A stretch of DNA of 5,573 bases, taken from positions 1,093 to 6,665 of the forward strand of contig JAJYZN010000153.1 of the NCBI GenBank assembly GCA_021799915.1. Direction: 5' to 3'. Within the stretch, counting starts at the first letter, position 1; each line of letters begins with the position of its first letter. The notes below the pieces were generated by a model. It ran no database searches and was not told where the DNA came from. It was given only the letters and a program-made list of their open reading frames with translations. The position numbers and the translations under genes are program-made. This stretch comes from Actinomycetes bacterium (GTDB lineage Bacteria > Actinomycetota > Acidimicrobiia > Acidimicrobiales > RAAP-2). Positions 1 through 5,573 of the stretch are shown here, one piece after another.

Positions 1-554
1 GCAAGTGGCTCTCGATCGGTCCTCTCGTCGTCGCCATCCGCCTGGCCGGATTGCTGATGCTGTCCGCGGTGACGCGTCGGGTTCGTGAATTCGGCACCTT
101 GAAAGCGCTCGGATGGCGCACCCGACGAATAGTCGGACAGGTCATGGGCGAAGGTCTTGCTCTCGGCATCCTCGGGGGCGTCACTGGGCTGGTCCTCGGG
201 GTGGTCGGAGCAGAGATCATCTCGGCCGTGTCGCCGTCACTCACGGCCACCGTGGGCTCGCCAGCGGCATTGGGAGCGGCGTTCGGCGGCTTCGGCGGCG
301 GTGGAGCGGGAACGCCCTTCGGGGGAGGAGCAACAAGCCCCGGATTCCACCGTCCGGCCCGGGCGGGGTCGTTCTCCCATCATGGTGCTGCTGCCGTCCA
401 CACGGTGGCTATCCACCTCACGGCGCCTCTCCAGGGAGGAGCAATCGGCCTCGCCCTCGGGCTGGCCATCCTGGGCGGACTGGTCGCAGGCGCATTCGGT
501 GCATGGCGAGCTGGGCGACTCCGCCCAGCGACAGCCCTGAGGCGGGTGGAATGA
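1..554 (+). CDS. FtsX/MacB-family ABC transporter permease, C-terminal part (5' end outside window)
   Basis: The frame is open from the left edge (first full codon at 3) to TGA at 552-554, giving 183 visible residues. It is the last part of an FtsX-like permease domain. A hydrophobic segment (about residues 6-23) leads into the cytoplasmic coupling motif TRRVREFGTLKALGWRTRR (24-42), which in this family contacts the ATPase. A second Gly/Leu/Val-rich membrane segment follows (about 50-77), then a last one (about 146-168), ending in the typical R-A-G-R-L-R-P-A-T-A-L-R tail. The loop between the last two segments (about 78-145) is rich in Gly, Ala, Ser and His, with an FGGFGGGG run at 94-101. 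By family topology it should lie outside the membrane. The gene overlaps the downstream ATPase start by 4 bp, so the two should make one transporter. The family includes lipoprotein release, peptide or drug export and cell-division (FtsEX) systems; the substrate cannot be told from this fragment. Confidence 0.88.
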   Translation, partial: KWLSIGPLVVAIRLAGLLMLSAVTRRVREFGTLKALGWRTRRIVGQVMGEGLALGILGGVTGLVLGVVGAEIISAVSPSLTATVGSPAALGAAFGGFGGGGAGTPFGGGATSPGFHRPARAGSFSHHGAAAVHTVAIHLTAPLQGGAIGLALGLAILGGLVAGAFGAWRAGRLRPATALRRVE

Positions 555-1294
555 CGATCGTGCCACCGGAACAGGAAATACCGACCGATGCTCCAGAAGT
601 GGGCACGCACAGCCGTCGGAACTTGTACTCGCTCAAGAATGTACACAAGACATTCCGGCGTGGTGACACGAGCCGCGTCTCGGCGTTGGACGGCGTCGAT
701 CTCAAGATCGACCAGGGTGAATTCGTGGCAATCCAAGGTCCGACCGGTCAAGGCAAGACGACCCTCCTCACCCTTCTTGGGGGTCTCGACCGACCCACTT
801 CGGGGAACGTGTTCTTCGAAGGGCGGGACCTCGGCACCCTGGACGACACTCACCTGGCTCAGCTCCGGGCCGGGGCCTTCGGGTTCGTGTTCCAATCGTT
901 CAACCTGATCCCCACCCTCAACGCCCTCGAGAACGTCGAGACGGCCCTCGTGCCCCTGCATTGGGACCCGTCTGATCGCCGCGCTCGAGCGCAGGAAACG
1001 CTCGAGCGCCTCGGGCTCGGCGACCGTCTCACTCATTTACCCGCTGAGCTGTCAGGGGGTCAGCAGCAGCGAGTCGCGCTGGCGCGAGCACTCGTAAAAG
1101 AACCCACGGTGCTTCTTGCCGACGAGCCCACCGGCAACCTCGACGAGACAACCCGTGACGAGATCGTCGGGCTCATGCGCCAGCTCTGGCGGGACCTCGG
1201 ACTCACGCTCGTGATCGTGACCCACGACTCCGGGGTCGCCAAAGGGGCGGATCGAACCCTGGTGATCAGACGAGGGCGGGTCGCCTCGGGGTAG
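551..1294 (+). CDS. ABC transporter ATP-binding protein, LolD/MacB/FtsE type
   Basis: This 247-residue protein is a complete cytoplasmic ATPase powering the permease encoded just upstream. The ATG at 551 lies in ATGA, overlapping the permease stop, with GAGG at 539-542 as a plausible ribosome site 8 nt away; longer upstream versions of the frame only run antiparallel to or through the permease gene. Motifs in order: Walker A GPTGQGKTT (63-71), Q-loop Q115 in VFQSFNLIP, signature LSGGQQQR (167-174), Walker B VLLADEP (187-193), D-loop NLDE (196-199) and switch histidine H225 in VTHD. LADEPTGNLD and FQSFNLIPTL are hallmarks of the MacB/LolD subfamily that works with FtsX-like permeases. The Walker A carries Q67 and T70 where GPSGSGKST is the common form, but the essential Gly, Lys and Thr are kept, so activity is expected. 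The first 25 or so residues form a hydrophilic leader before the fold starts. Subfamily is confident; substrate is unknown. Confidence 0.94.
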   Translation: MTIVPPEQEIPTDAPEVGTHSRRNLYSLKNVHKTFRRGDTSRVSALDGVDLKIDQGEFVAIQGPTGQGKTTLLTLLGGLDRPTSGNVFFEGRDLGTLDDTHLAQLRAGAFGFVFQSFNLIPTLNALENVETALVPLHWDPSDRRARAQETLERLGLGDRLTHLPAELSGGQQQRVALARALVKEPTVLLADEPTGNLDETTRDEIVGLMRQLWRDLGLTLVIVTHDSGVAKGADRTLVIRRGRVASG

Positions 1295-1310
1295 TGCACC
1301 GAGCTGCACT
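1293..1310 (+). terminator. Weak hairpin at the end of the ABC ATPase gene
   Basis: AGTGCA (1293-1298) pairs with TGCACT (1305-1310) around a 6-nt loop, starting inside the TAG stop codon at 1292-1294. There is no T-tract after it, so it is not a canonical intrinsic terminator. It is the only hairpin I see right after the plus-strand operon, and a stop here would limit transcription into the opposing tRNA and rpoD genes. Could be chance. Confidence 0.2.
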
Positions 1311-1379
1311 TCGACAGGTGCCCCACCCGCACCGATCGAGATTCCACCACGCCAGTCTCATTCACGAGCGTGAGTGCCG

Positions 1380-1451
<72 letters not shown>

Positions 1452-1461
1452 ATGCCGGTCG

Positions 1462-1470
1462 ACATTAGCA
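1462..1470 (-). promoter_or_regulatory. Possible extended -10 element for the tRNA-Asn gene
   Basis: The minus strand reads TGCTAATGT here, which fits TGn followed by a -10-like TAATGT. Its end lies about 10 nt before the mature tRNA 5' end at 1451, which would give a very short 5' leader, as is common for tRNA genes. I find no good -35 hexamer at 16-18 nt spacing; a TTGAGC at the rpoD stop codon is too far away (25 nt). Tentative. Confidence 0.25.
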
Positions 1471-1472
1471 GC

Positions 1473-1489
1473 CGGGCTTCGGTCGCCCG
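1473..1489 (-). terminator. Weak GC hairpin after rpoD
   Basis: On the minus strand CGGGC (1489-1485) pairs with GCCCG (1477-1473) across a 7-nt loop, starting 5 nt after the rpoD stop codon. The stem is short and no U-tract follows, so read-through into tRNA-Asn is likely. It could be a weak attenuator, an RNA-end stabiliser, or chance. Confidence 0.2.
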
Positions 1490-1494
1490 CATGC

Positions 1495-2700
1495 TCAAGC
1501 CTCTTCCAGGTAGTCCCGAAGCAGGTAGGCGGCGTCGGGACGGCGGAGCTTGGCCAGCGTCTTGGACTCGATCTGCCGCACTCGCTCACGGGTGACCCCG
1601 AATTCCCGTCCGACCTCCTCAAGGGTCCGGATCTTGCCGTCGTCGAGGCCGAAGCGTAGCCGGACGACGTCCTGCTCGCGCTCGGTCAGATGGGCCAAGG
1701 CCTCTTTCACGGCCTGGTCGAGCATGGCCCTGGTGGCGGCGTCACCGGGGACGACCGCACCTCGGTCTTCGATGAGGTCCGAGAGGCTGAAGTCGTCCTC
1801 CTCGCCCACGGGCTGCTCGAGGGAGATCGTGTCCTGGTTGATGCGCTGGATCTCTCGAACCCGCTCGATGGGGTACTCCACCCTCAGGGAGAGCTCCTCG
1901 GTGGTCGGTTCGCGGCCCAGCTCTTGGAGAAGCTGCCGCTGAGCCCACACCACCTTGTTGATGGTCTCGACCATGTGGACCGGGATCCTGATGGTGCGAG
2001 CTTGATCGGCGATGGCCCGGGTGATGGCCTGACGTATCCACCACGTGGCGTAAGTGGAGAATTTGAAGCCCTTGGAGTAGTCGAACTTCTCCACCGCCCG
2101 CATGAGGCCCAGATTTCCCTCCTGGATCAGATCCAAGAAGGCCATGCCGCGATTGCGGTAACGCTTGGCGATCGAAACCACCAACCGAAGGTTGGCCTCG
2201 ATGAGAGCCTCCTTGGCCATCTGCCCCTGCCGAACACGCCGACGATCGGCGAAGACCTGCTCAGGGGTGAGTATCCGATGGTCAGGATGCTCGCTTCCGG
2301 CTCCCCCACCGGACTCGGCTTCGGCTTCGGCTTCGGCGAGAGCGTGCGCCGCGAGCCTGGCCGCCGCCTCGTTCCCCTGCTGAATGCGACGGGCCATCTC
2401 CACTTCGAGCTCGACGCTCAACAGTGGGACCTTACCGATCTCCTTCAAGTACGTGTGGACGGGATCTTCGGCGCTGCCGCCTCCACGGTCAGCGGACCCA
2501 GAAGGGGCGTTGGATCGGGCTCCCCTGTCAGATCGAGAACCTGAACGGACTGCGTCCACGGGTGCCGTCCGTGCTCCCGATCCCTTATCCAGGTGGTTCG
2601 ACCTCCCCCGCGAGGACGCTTCGAGCGCGCCACTCGCCGTCGGGTCCCCGGGCACAGCGGTGGCACCATCGAGTCCGGTCACGTCACGTATATCCGTCAT
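1495..2700 (-). CDS. rpoD: RNA polymerase principal sigma factor (sigma-70, RpoD/SigA)
   Basis: This 401-residue protein directs RNA polymerase to housekeeping promoters. Residues 1-77 are a Ser/Gly/Arg/Asp/Ala-rich, probably disordered leader with no recognisable region 1.1. Region 1.2 begins at [17 protein letters not shown] (79-95). An insert of about 40 residues (roughly 118-160) with an AEAEAEAE run separates it from region 2. Regions 2.1-2.4 (about 163-242) are near-invariant, with [18 protein letters not shown], the core-binding and promoter-melting segment [13 protein letters not shown] and the -10-reading helix. Region 3 spans about 243-300, and region 3.2 includes [11 protein letters not shown]. 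Region 4.2 carries the -35-reading helix-turn-helix [21 protein letters not shown] (about 360-380). The presence of region 1.2 and the primary-type regions 2 and 4 make it the principal sigma rather than a stress sigma. The assigned ATG has no good Shine-Dalgarno at normal spacing; GTG codons at residues 7 and 16 are alternative starts. It follows dnaG by 18 bp, so translation is probably coupled. Confidence 0.96.
   Translation of the reverse strand: MTDIRDVTGLDGATAVPGDPTASGALEASSRGRSNHLDKGSGARTAPVDAVRSGSRSDRGARSNAPSGSADRGGGSAEDPVHTYLKEIGKVPLLSVELEVEMARRIQQGNEAAARLAAHALAEAEAEAESGGGAGSEHPDHRILTPEQVFADRRRVRQGQMAKEALIEANLRLVVSIAKRYRNRGMAFLDLIQEGNLGLMRAVEKFDYSKGFKFSTYATWWIRQAITRAIADQARTIRIPVHMVETINKVVWAQRQLLQELGREPTTEELSLRVEYPIERVREIQRINQDTISLEQPVGEEDDFSLSDLIEDRGAVVPGDAATRAMLDQAVKEALAHLTEREQDVVRLRFGLDDGKIRTLEEVGREFGVTRERVRQIESKTLAKLRRPDAAYLLRDYLEEA
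2315..2337. repeat. Hexanucleotide tandem repeat (TCGGCT, about 3.8 copies) inside rpoD
   Basis: Plus-strand TCGGCT repeats perfectly three times and then gives TCGGC. Read on the coding strand it encodes alternating Ala-Glu (residues about 122-129 of RpoD). The unit is six bases, so gain or loss of copies would keep the frame and change the length of the insert between sigma regions 1.2 and 2.1. Confidence 0.8.
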
Positions 2701-2719
2701 GGGCCGTCCAGCGAGCCAT
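2684..2719 (-). other. Possible 11-codon overlapping leader ORF at the dnaG/rpoD junction
   Basis: An ATG (2719-2717) overlaps the dnaG TGA by one base (TGATG). It is preceded by GGGAGGG (2729-2723) at a spacing of 4 nt from GGAGG, the best ribosome-binding site in the junction. The frame reads [11 protein letters not shown] and ends at TGA 2686-2684, 17 nt inside rpoD and in another frame. One base after this stop is an in-frame GTG of rpoD (residue 7). Seen: the Shine-Dalgarno and the small ORF. Inferred: it could couple dnaG translation to rpoD by termination and re-initiation. It may be coincidental, with GGGAGGG merely helping to capture ribosomes for rpoD. Confidence 0.22.
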
Positions 2720-4677
2720 CAACCCTCCCGTTCCACCAGCCACGCTAGCAACCGCTGGGCCGCCGGGTGACAGGCTTCGGGAACGTCAAGCTCTTCCATC
2801 CAGTGGCGGACCAATGCCGTCTCGCTGGCCACCGATCCCAGGTCCCCGGCTTGCGTGCGGACTGCGGCCGACATCTGCGAGAGGCTACGCCTGACCGCTC
2901 CTCGCAAGAGTTGGAAGACGACGGCGTCAACGGGGTCGACCAGGGGATCCCCCACGTCCACCGGTTCCTCCACCGTGACCCGCCGCAACAGGTCGGCCAC
3001 TTCCAGGGGTGACTGCTCGACTGCTTCGTGGACGCTGTCGGCCATGCTGAGAGCAGCAAAAGCCCGCCGCTGGAGGTCGTCGGTGAAGAGCACTTCGTGG
3101 AGGCGTCCGACCACATCTTCGGGCCTGTGGACGGCCAGGCGGAGTCCTTCGAGGCCGGGGCGGCTGGACGGTGTGGGCCGAGAACCGGCCGGGGACGAAC
3201 CAGGGCCACCCTTGCGTTCGAAAGCTGCGCGGTCGTCCGTGGACCCATCAAGTACCGCTGAGGCGCGGTCCACTGGATGTTCTCGGTGATCATCGTGCCG
3301 GCGAGCCTCGCTCCGACCGCCCCCCTGGGCTCTCCGTTCGCTCCGTTCACGTTCTCTGCTCTCTTCCAGACGCAGACGAACGCTTTGGGCGTCCAGCCGG
3401 CACCGATCAGCGATCTGCATGACGTACTGATCTCGCACCAGCGCATCGGGGTGCTCCGCTACCGCCCGTAGGGCTGCCTCTGCGGCACGAGCCCGCCCCT
3501 CGACAGTGGTCAAGTCGGCTCCCGTAAACACCCTGTCGACCCGGAACTGGAGCAGCGGACGAGCTCGGGTGATGGCGTCGCGGAGCCTCTCGGGATCAGT
3601 CCTGGCCAGGTCGGCGGGGTCGGTCCCGGGGGGGAATTGCGCCACCGCTATCTCCACCTCGTGGCGGCTCTCCCACTCATACACTCGTGACACAGCGGAC
3701 TGCCCGGCATTGTCGGCGTCGTATGCCAGGACGATCCTCCGCCCGAAATTCCTGAGCAGCTTCAAATGCTCTTCGGCCAATGCCGTCCCACACGTAGCGA
3801 CGGCGCGCGGGACATCGGCGGCGAAGAACCCGATCACGTCCGTATATCCCTCGCACACCACGACCTCGCCTGACCCGACGATGTCGTTCTTGGCCCAGTT
3901 CAGCGCGTACAGCGTCCGCCTCTTGCTGTAGATGGGCGTTTCGGGTGAGTTCTTGTACTTCGGCTCAGGCCGGCGCTGGCCAATGACGCCATTCCCTGTG
4001 TCGGGCCCGCCATAGCCGTCGCCGGCTGGGAGGATGCGGCCTCCAAGGGCAATCGGACGTCCGGAGGGATCGCAAATTGGGAAGATGATGCGCGCTCGGA
4101 ACGCATCCTGAGCGTTCCCACGACGATTTCGAAATCCGAGGCCGGTATCGACCAGGACCCGCTCGGGCAGCCCCAAAGCTCGACAGAGGGCATCCCAATC
4201 ATCGGGCGCCCAGCCCAGTCGGAACTTCCGGACGAGCTCACTGCCATAGCCGCGTGAGCGGAGATAGTTCCGTGCCGGCCCGGCATCTGGAGCTGACAGA
4301 AGGCGTTCGTGGTACCAGCAGACAGCACGTTCCATCGCTTCGAACAGGACGGTTCGTTGCCGCTGGGCCACACCCCCGCCGGCATCCTCTCGGACCGCGA
4401 TACCCGAGCGGTCAGCCAAGTACCTCACTGCGTCGACGAAGTCGAGGTGCTCCATCGACCGGACGAAGGTGATGGCGTCCCCCGATGCCTGGCATCCGAA
4501 GCAGTAGTAGAAGCCCTCCTCGGCGTTCACGCTGAACGACGGAGTCTTCTCTGCATGGAACGGGCAGAGTCCCACCCACCGCCTACCCTGGCGGCGCAGG
4601 GCCGCGTGCTCGCCGATGAGTGCCACGATGTCAGTCGCCGCCCTCACTTGGGCCACGTCCTCGTCGGGAATGCCCAT
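2719..4677 (-). CDS. dnaG: DNA primase DnaG
   Basis: DnaG makes the RNA primers for replication at the fork and works with the DnaB helicase. The ATG at 4677 starts at MGIPDEDVAQVRAATDI, where DnaG proteins normally begin; a GTG at 4725 would add 16 residues with no family match and lies inside a hairpin. The protein has 652 residues. The zinc-binding domain has C38, H41, C59 and C62 (CPFH...CFGC). The catalytic core includes PKYKNSPETP (239-248), where the commoner form is KYLNSPET. The TOPRIM fold carries E276 in CEGYTD and D320/D322 in YDADNAG, the metal-binding acidic residues. A Gly-rich loop (about 217-237) sits before the NSPET motif. Residues about 438-508 are a charged, low-complexity linker (Arg/Glu/Asp, then Gly/Ser/Pro). 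The C-terminal helicase-binding domain (about 509-652) contains HRPEDVVGRLHEVLFTDDLQRRAF. All catalytic residues are present. It is followed directly by rpoD, in the same frame. Confidence 0.96.
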   Translation of the reverse strand: MGIPDEDVAQVRAATDIVALIGEHAALRRQGRRWVGLCPFHAEKTPSFSVNAEEGFYYCFGCQASGDAITFVRSMEHLDFVDAVRYLADRSGIAVREDAGGGVAQRQRTVLFEAMERAVCWYHERLLSAPDAGPARNYLRSRGYGSELVRKFRLGWAPDDWDALCRALGLPERVLVDTGLGFRNRRGNAQDAFRARIIFPICDPSGRPIALGGRILPAGDGYGGPDTGNGVIGQRRPEPKYKNSPETPIYSKRRTLYALNWAKNDIVGSGEVVVCEGYTDVIGFFAADVPRAVATCGTALAEEHLKLLRNFGRRIVLAYDADNAGQSAVSRVYEWESRHEVEIAVAQFPPGTDPADLARTDPERLRDAITRARPLLQFRVDRVFTGADLTTVEGRARAAEAALRAVAEHPDALVRDQYVMQIADRCRLDAQSVRLRLEESRERERSERRAQGGGRSEARRHDDHREHPVDRASAVLDGSTDDRAAFERKGGPGSSPAGSRPTPSSRPGLEGLRLAVHRPEDVVGRLHEVLFTDDLQRRAFAALSMADSVHEAVEQSPLEVADLLRRVTVEEPVDVGDPLVDPVDAVVFQLLRGAVRRSLSQMSAAVRTQAGDLGSVASETALVRHWMEELDVPEACHPAAQRLLAWLVEREG

Positions 4678-4701
4678 GACCGAGCAGGGTACCGCCCCGA
4701 A

Positions 4702-4726
4702 GGTGCCGACGAGGCCGTCCGGCACC
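4702..4726 (-). promoter_or_regulatory. Strong hairpin between ppdK and dnaG (attenuator or U-less terminator candidate)
   Basis: On the minus strand GGTGCC (4726-4721) pairs with GGCACC (4707-4702), and after one bulged G (4720) GACG (4719-4716) pairs with CGTC (4711-4708) around the loop GCCT. This makes ten GC-rich base pairs. No U-tract follows. The hairpin lies between the ppdK stop and the dnaG ATG, ending 24 nt before that ATG. It could end ppdK transcripts inefficiently, protect an RNA end, or modulate dnaG expression. It also buries the alternative GTG start of dnaG. Confidence 0.4.
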
Positions 4727-4761
4727 GACGGTCTGGCCGCCCCGCCCCAAAGGGTGTGGTG

Positions 4762-5573
4762 TCAGCCCTTGGGCGTCTTCGGCGAGGAGGTGCCCTTTCC
4801 TTTGGCTTTGGCCTTGGCTGGCTTCCTCACGCCCGGCCGGGGCTTCGGCGGGGTCGGGCCCCCGGCCGACTGGATCACGGCCTGGGCCGCGGCCAGCCGG
4901 GCAACGGGCACCCGATAGGGAGAACAGCTCACGTAGTCCACACCGAGGCGGTGGAAGGTCGAAATCGACTGGGGATCTCCTCCGTGCTCTCCGCACACGC
5001 CGATCTTGAGACCCGGGCGCGTAGACCGGCCTCGTCGGATGCCGATACTGACCAGCTCTCCAACTCCATCGGCGTCGATGATCTCGAAAGGATTGTGCTC
5101 CAGCAGCCCCTGGTCGAGGTAGGTCGACATCATGCGTCCCTCTACGTCGTCGCGACTGAACCCGAACGTCATCTGGGTCAGATCGTTCGTCCCGAACGAG
5201 AAGAAATCTGCTTCATGTGCGATCTCGGCAGCCAGAAGCGCCGCCCGAGGGGTCTCGATCATGGTGCCGATCGTGACGTCCCCCGGTGCCATGGAACGGC
5301 TGCCTCGGCCGGCCTTTGACCGGCTGTCCTTGCTGCTGCCGCCCCGACCACTGGGTGGGGCCGGGGTCAGCTCCCCCTCCACGACCTCCTCCACCCACCT
5401 CCGGGCCAGTGCGAGCTCAGGTCGGCTCACCGTGAGGGGGATCATGATCTCGACCACGGGGTGACCACCCTGATCCATTCGTCGCCTCACGGCCTCCATC
5501 AGGGCCCGGACCTGCATCGCGTAGAGGCCGGGCTTCACCACCCCGAGCCGCACGCCTCGGGTCCCGAGCATGG
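4762..5573 (-). CDS. ppdK: Pyruvate, phosphate dikinase, C-terminal part (5' end outside window)
   Basis: This is the C-terminal PEP/pyruvate-binding TIM barrel of PPDK, which interconverts ATP, phosphate and pyruvate with AMP, PPi and PEP. Numbering from the first Met inside the window (5571), 269 residues are visible; the preceding bases CC fit the usual NPM context, so this Met is internal. Landmarks: MLGTRGVRLG (1-10), EIMIPL (41-46), IGTMIE with E106, FFSFGTNDLTQMTFGFSRDD with N129 and D130, TRPGLKIGVCGEHGGDP with catalytic C193, and VSCSPYRVPVARLAAAQA (214-231). E106, N129 and C193 match Glu745, Asn768 and Cys831 of the Clostridium symbiosum enzyme. A hydrophilic insert of about 20 residues (about 68-96) precedes the GTMIE strand. 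The protein also runs about 30 residues past the usual end as a Pro/Lys/Ala-rich tail (about 239-269). The nucleotide-binding and phosphohistidine domains lie outside the window. The role is gluconeogenic or glycolytic PEP metabolism in the cytoplasm. Confidence 0.95.
   Translation of the reverse strand, partial: MLGTRGVRLGVVKPGLYAMQVRALMEAVRRRMDQGGHPVVEIMIPLTVSRPELALARRWVEEVVEGELTPAPPSGRGGSSKDSRSKAGRGSRSMAPGDVTIGTMIETPRAALLAAEIAHEADFFSFGTNDLTQMTFGFSRDDVEGRMMSTYLDQGLLEHNPFEIIDADGVGELVSIGIRRGRSTRPGLKIGVCGEHGGDPQSISTFHRLGVDYVSCSPYRVPVARLAAAQAVIQSAGGPTPPKPRPGVRKPAKAKAKGKGTSSPKTPKG

Noticed and set aside
113..550. N-terminal extension of the ABC ATPase frame upstream of 551
   Set aside because: The extension overlaps the permease gene in another frame and is Arg/Gly/Pro-rich without motifs; the ATGA overlap with GAGG upstream gives a far better start.
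1362..1373. Inverted repeat TCAC/GTGA just after the tRNA 3' end
   Set aside because: Four pairs with a 4-nt loop and no U-tract; too weak to call a terminator.
1690..2544. Plus-strand open frame (284 codons) opposite rpoD
   Set aside because: Antisense shadow of rpoD; its Gly-Phe run is simply the reverse reading of the TCGGCT repeat.
4678..4695. TACCCT as a -10 box giving a leaderless dnaG mRNA
   Set aside because: Only a loose TAnnnT match, with no -35 at suitable spacing; it cannot be told from chance in this base composition.
4678..4725. GTG start at 4725 for dnaG (16 extra residues)
   Set aside because: The extra residues do not resemble a DnaG N-terminus, the family normally starts at M-G-I-P-D-E-D, and the GTG lies in a strong hairpin.
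4309..5319. Long plus-strand open frame (336 codons) opposite dnaG and ppdK
   Set aside because: It lies antisense across two strongly conserved genes and the intergenic gap, and its product has no recognisable motif. It is an expected shadow of GC-rich codon bias.

Overview
This is a GC-rich bacterial chromosome segment carrying mostly housekeeping genes. It most resembles a high-GC actinobacterium. The deep-branching class Acidimicrobiia is my best guess, based on the style of the DnaG and RpoD sequences and the ppdK-dnaG-rpoD order. That placement is recalled family knowledge and inference, not a database result. I see no phage, IS, CRISPR or defence genes. Most long open frames that overlap the genes below are shadows caused by GC-rich codon bias.

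Left part, plus strand (1-1294): the C-terminal end of an FtsX/MacB-type ABC permease, cut by the left window edge, runs into a complete LolD/MacB-type ABC ATPase. Stop and start overlap as ATGA, so the two are translationally coupled and probably form one exporter or lipoprotein/peptide-handling transporter.

Middle (1295-1494): a short convergent intergenic region holds a minus-strand tRNA-Asn (anticodon GTT) with no encoded CCA. It also has weak hairpins and a possible extended -10 element.

Right part, minus strand (1495-5573), in transcription order from the right edge: the C-terminal part of pyruvate, phosphate dikinase (ppdK), DNA primase (dnaG), the principal sigma factor (rpoD/sigA), then the tRNA-Asn. 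dnaG and rpoD form a compact macromolecular-synthesis unit coupling replication priming to transcription initiation. ppdK (PEP/pyruvate interconversion) lies 84 bp upstream of dnaG, and that gap contains a strong hairpin without a U-tract. dnaG and rpoD share a reading frame, separated by one TGA and six sense codons. A GGGAGGG motif at this junction is placed better for an 11-codon overlapping mini-ORF than for rpoD itself.

No clearly new system is visible. The points worth a second look are the dnaG/rpoD junction, the ppdK-dnaG hairpin, a hexanucleotide repeat coding for Ala-Glu inside the sigma factor, and low-complexity insertions or tails in several otherwise conserved proteins, especially the Lys/Ala/Pro-rich tail of PPDK.
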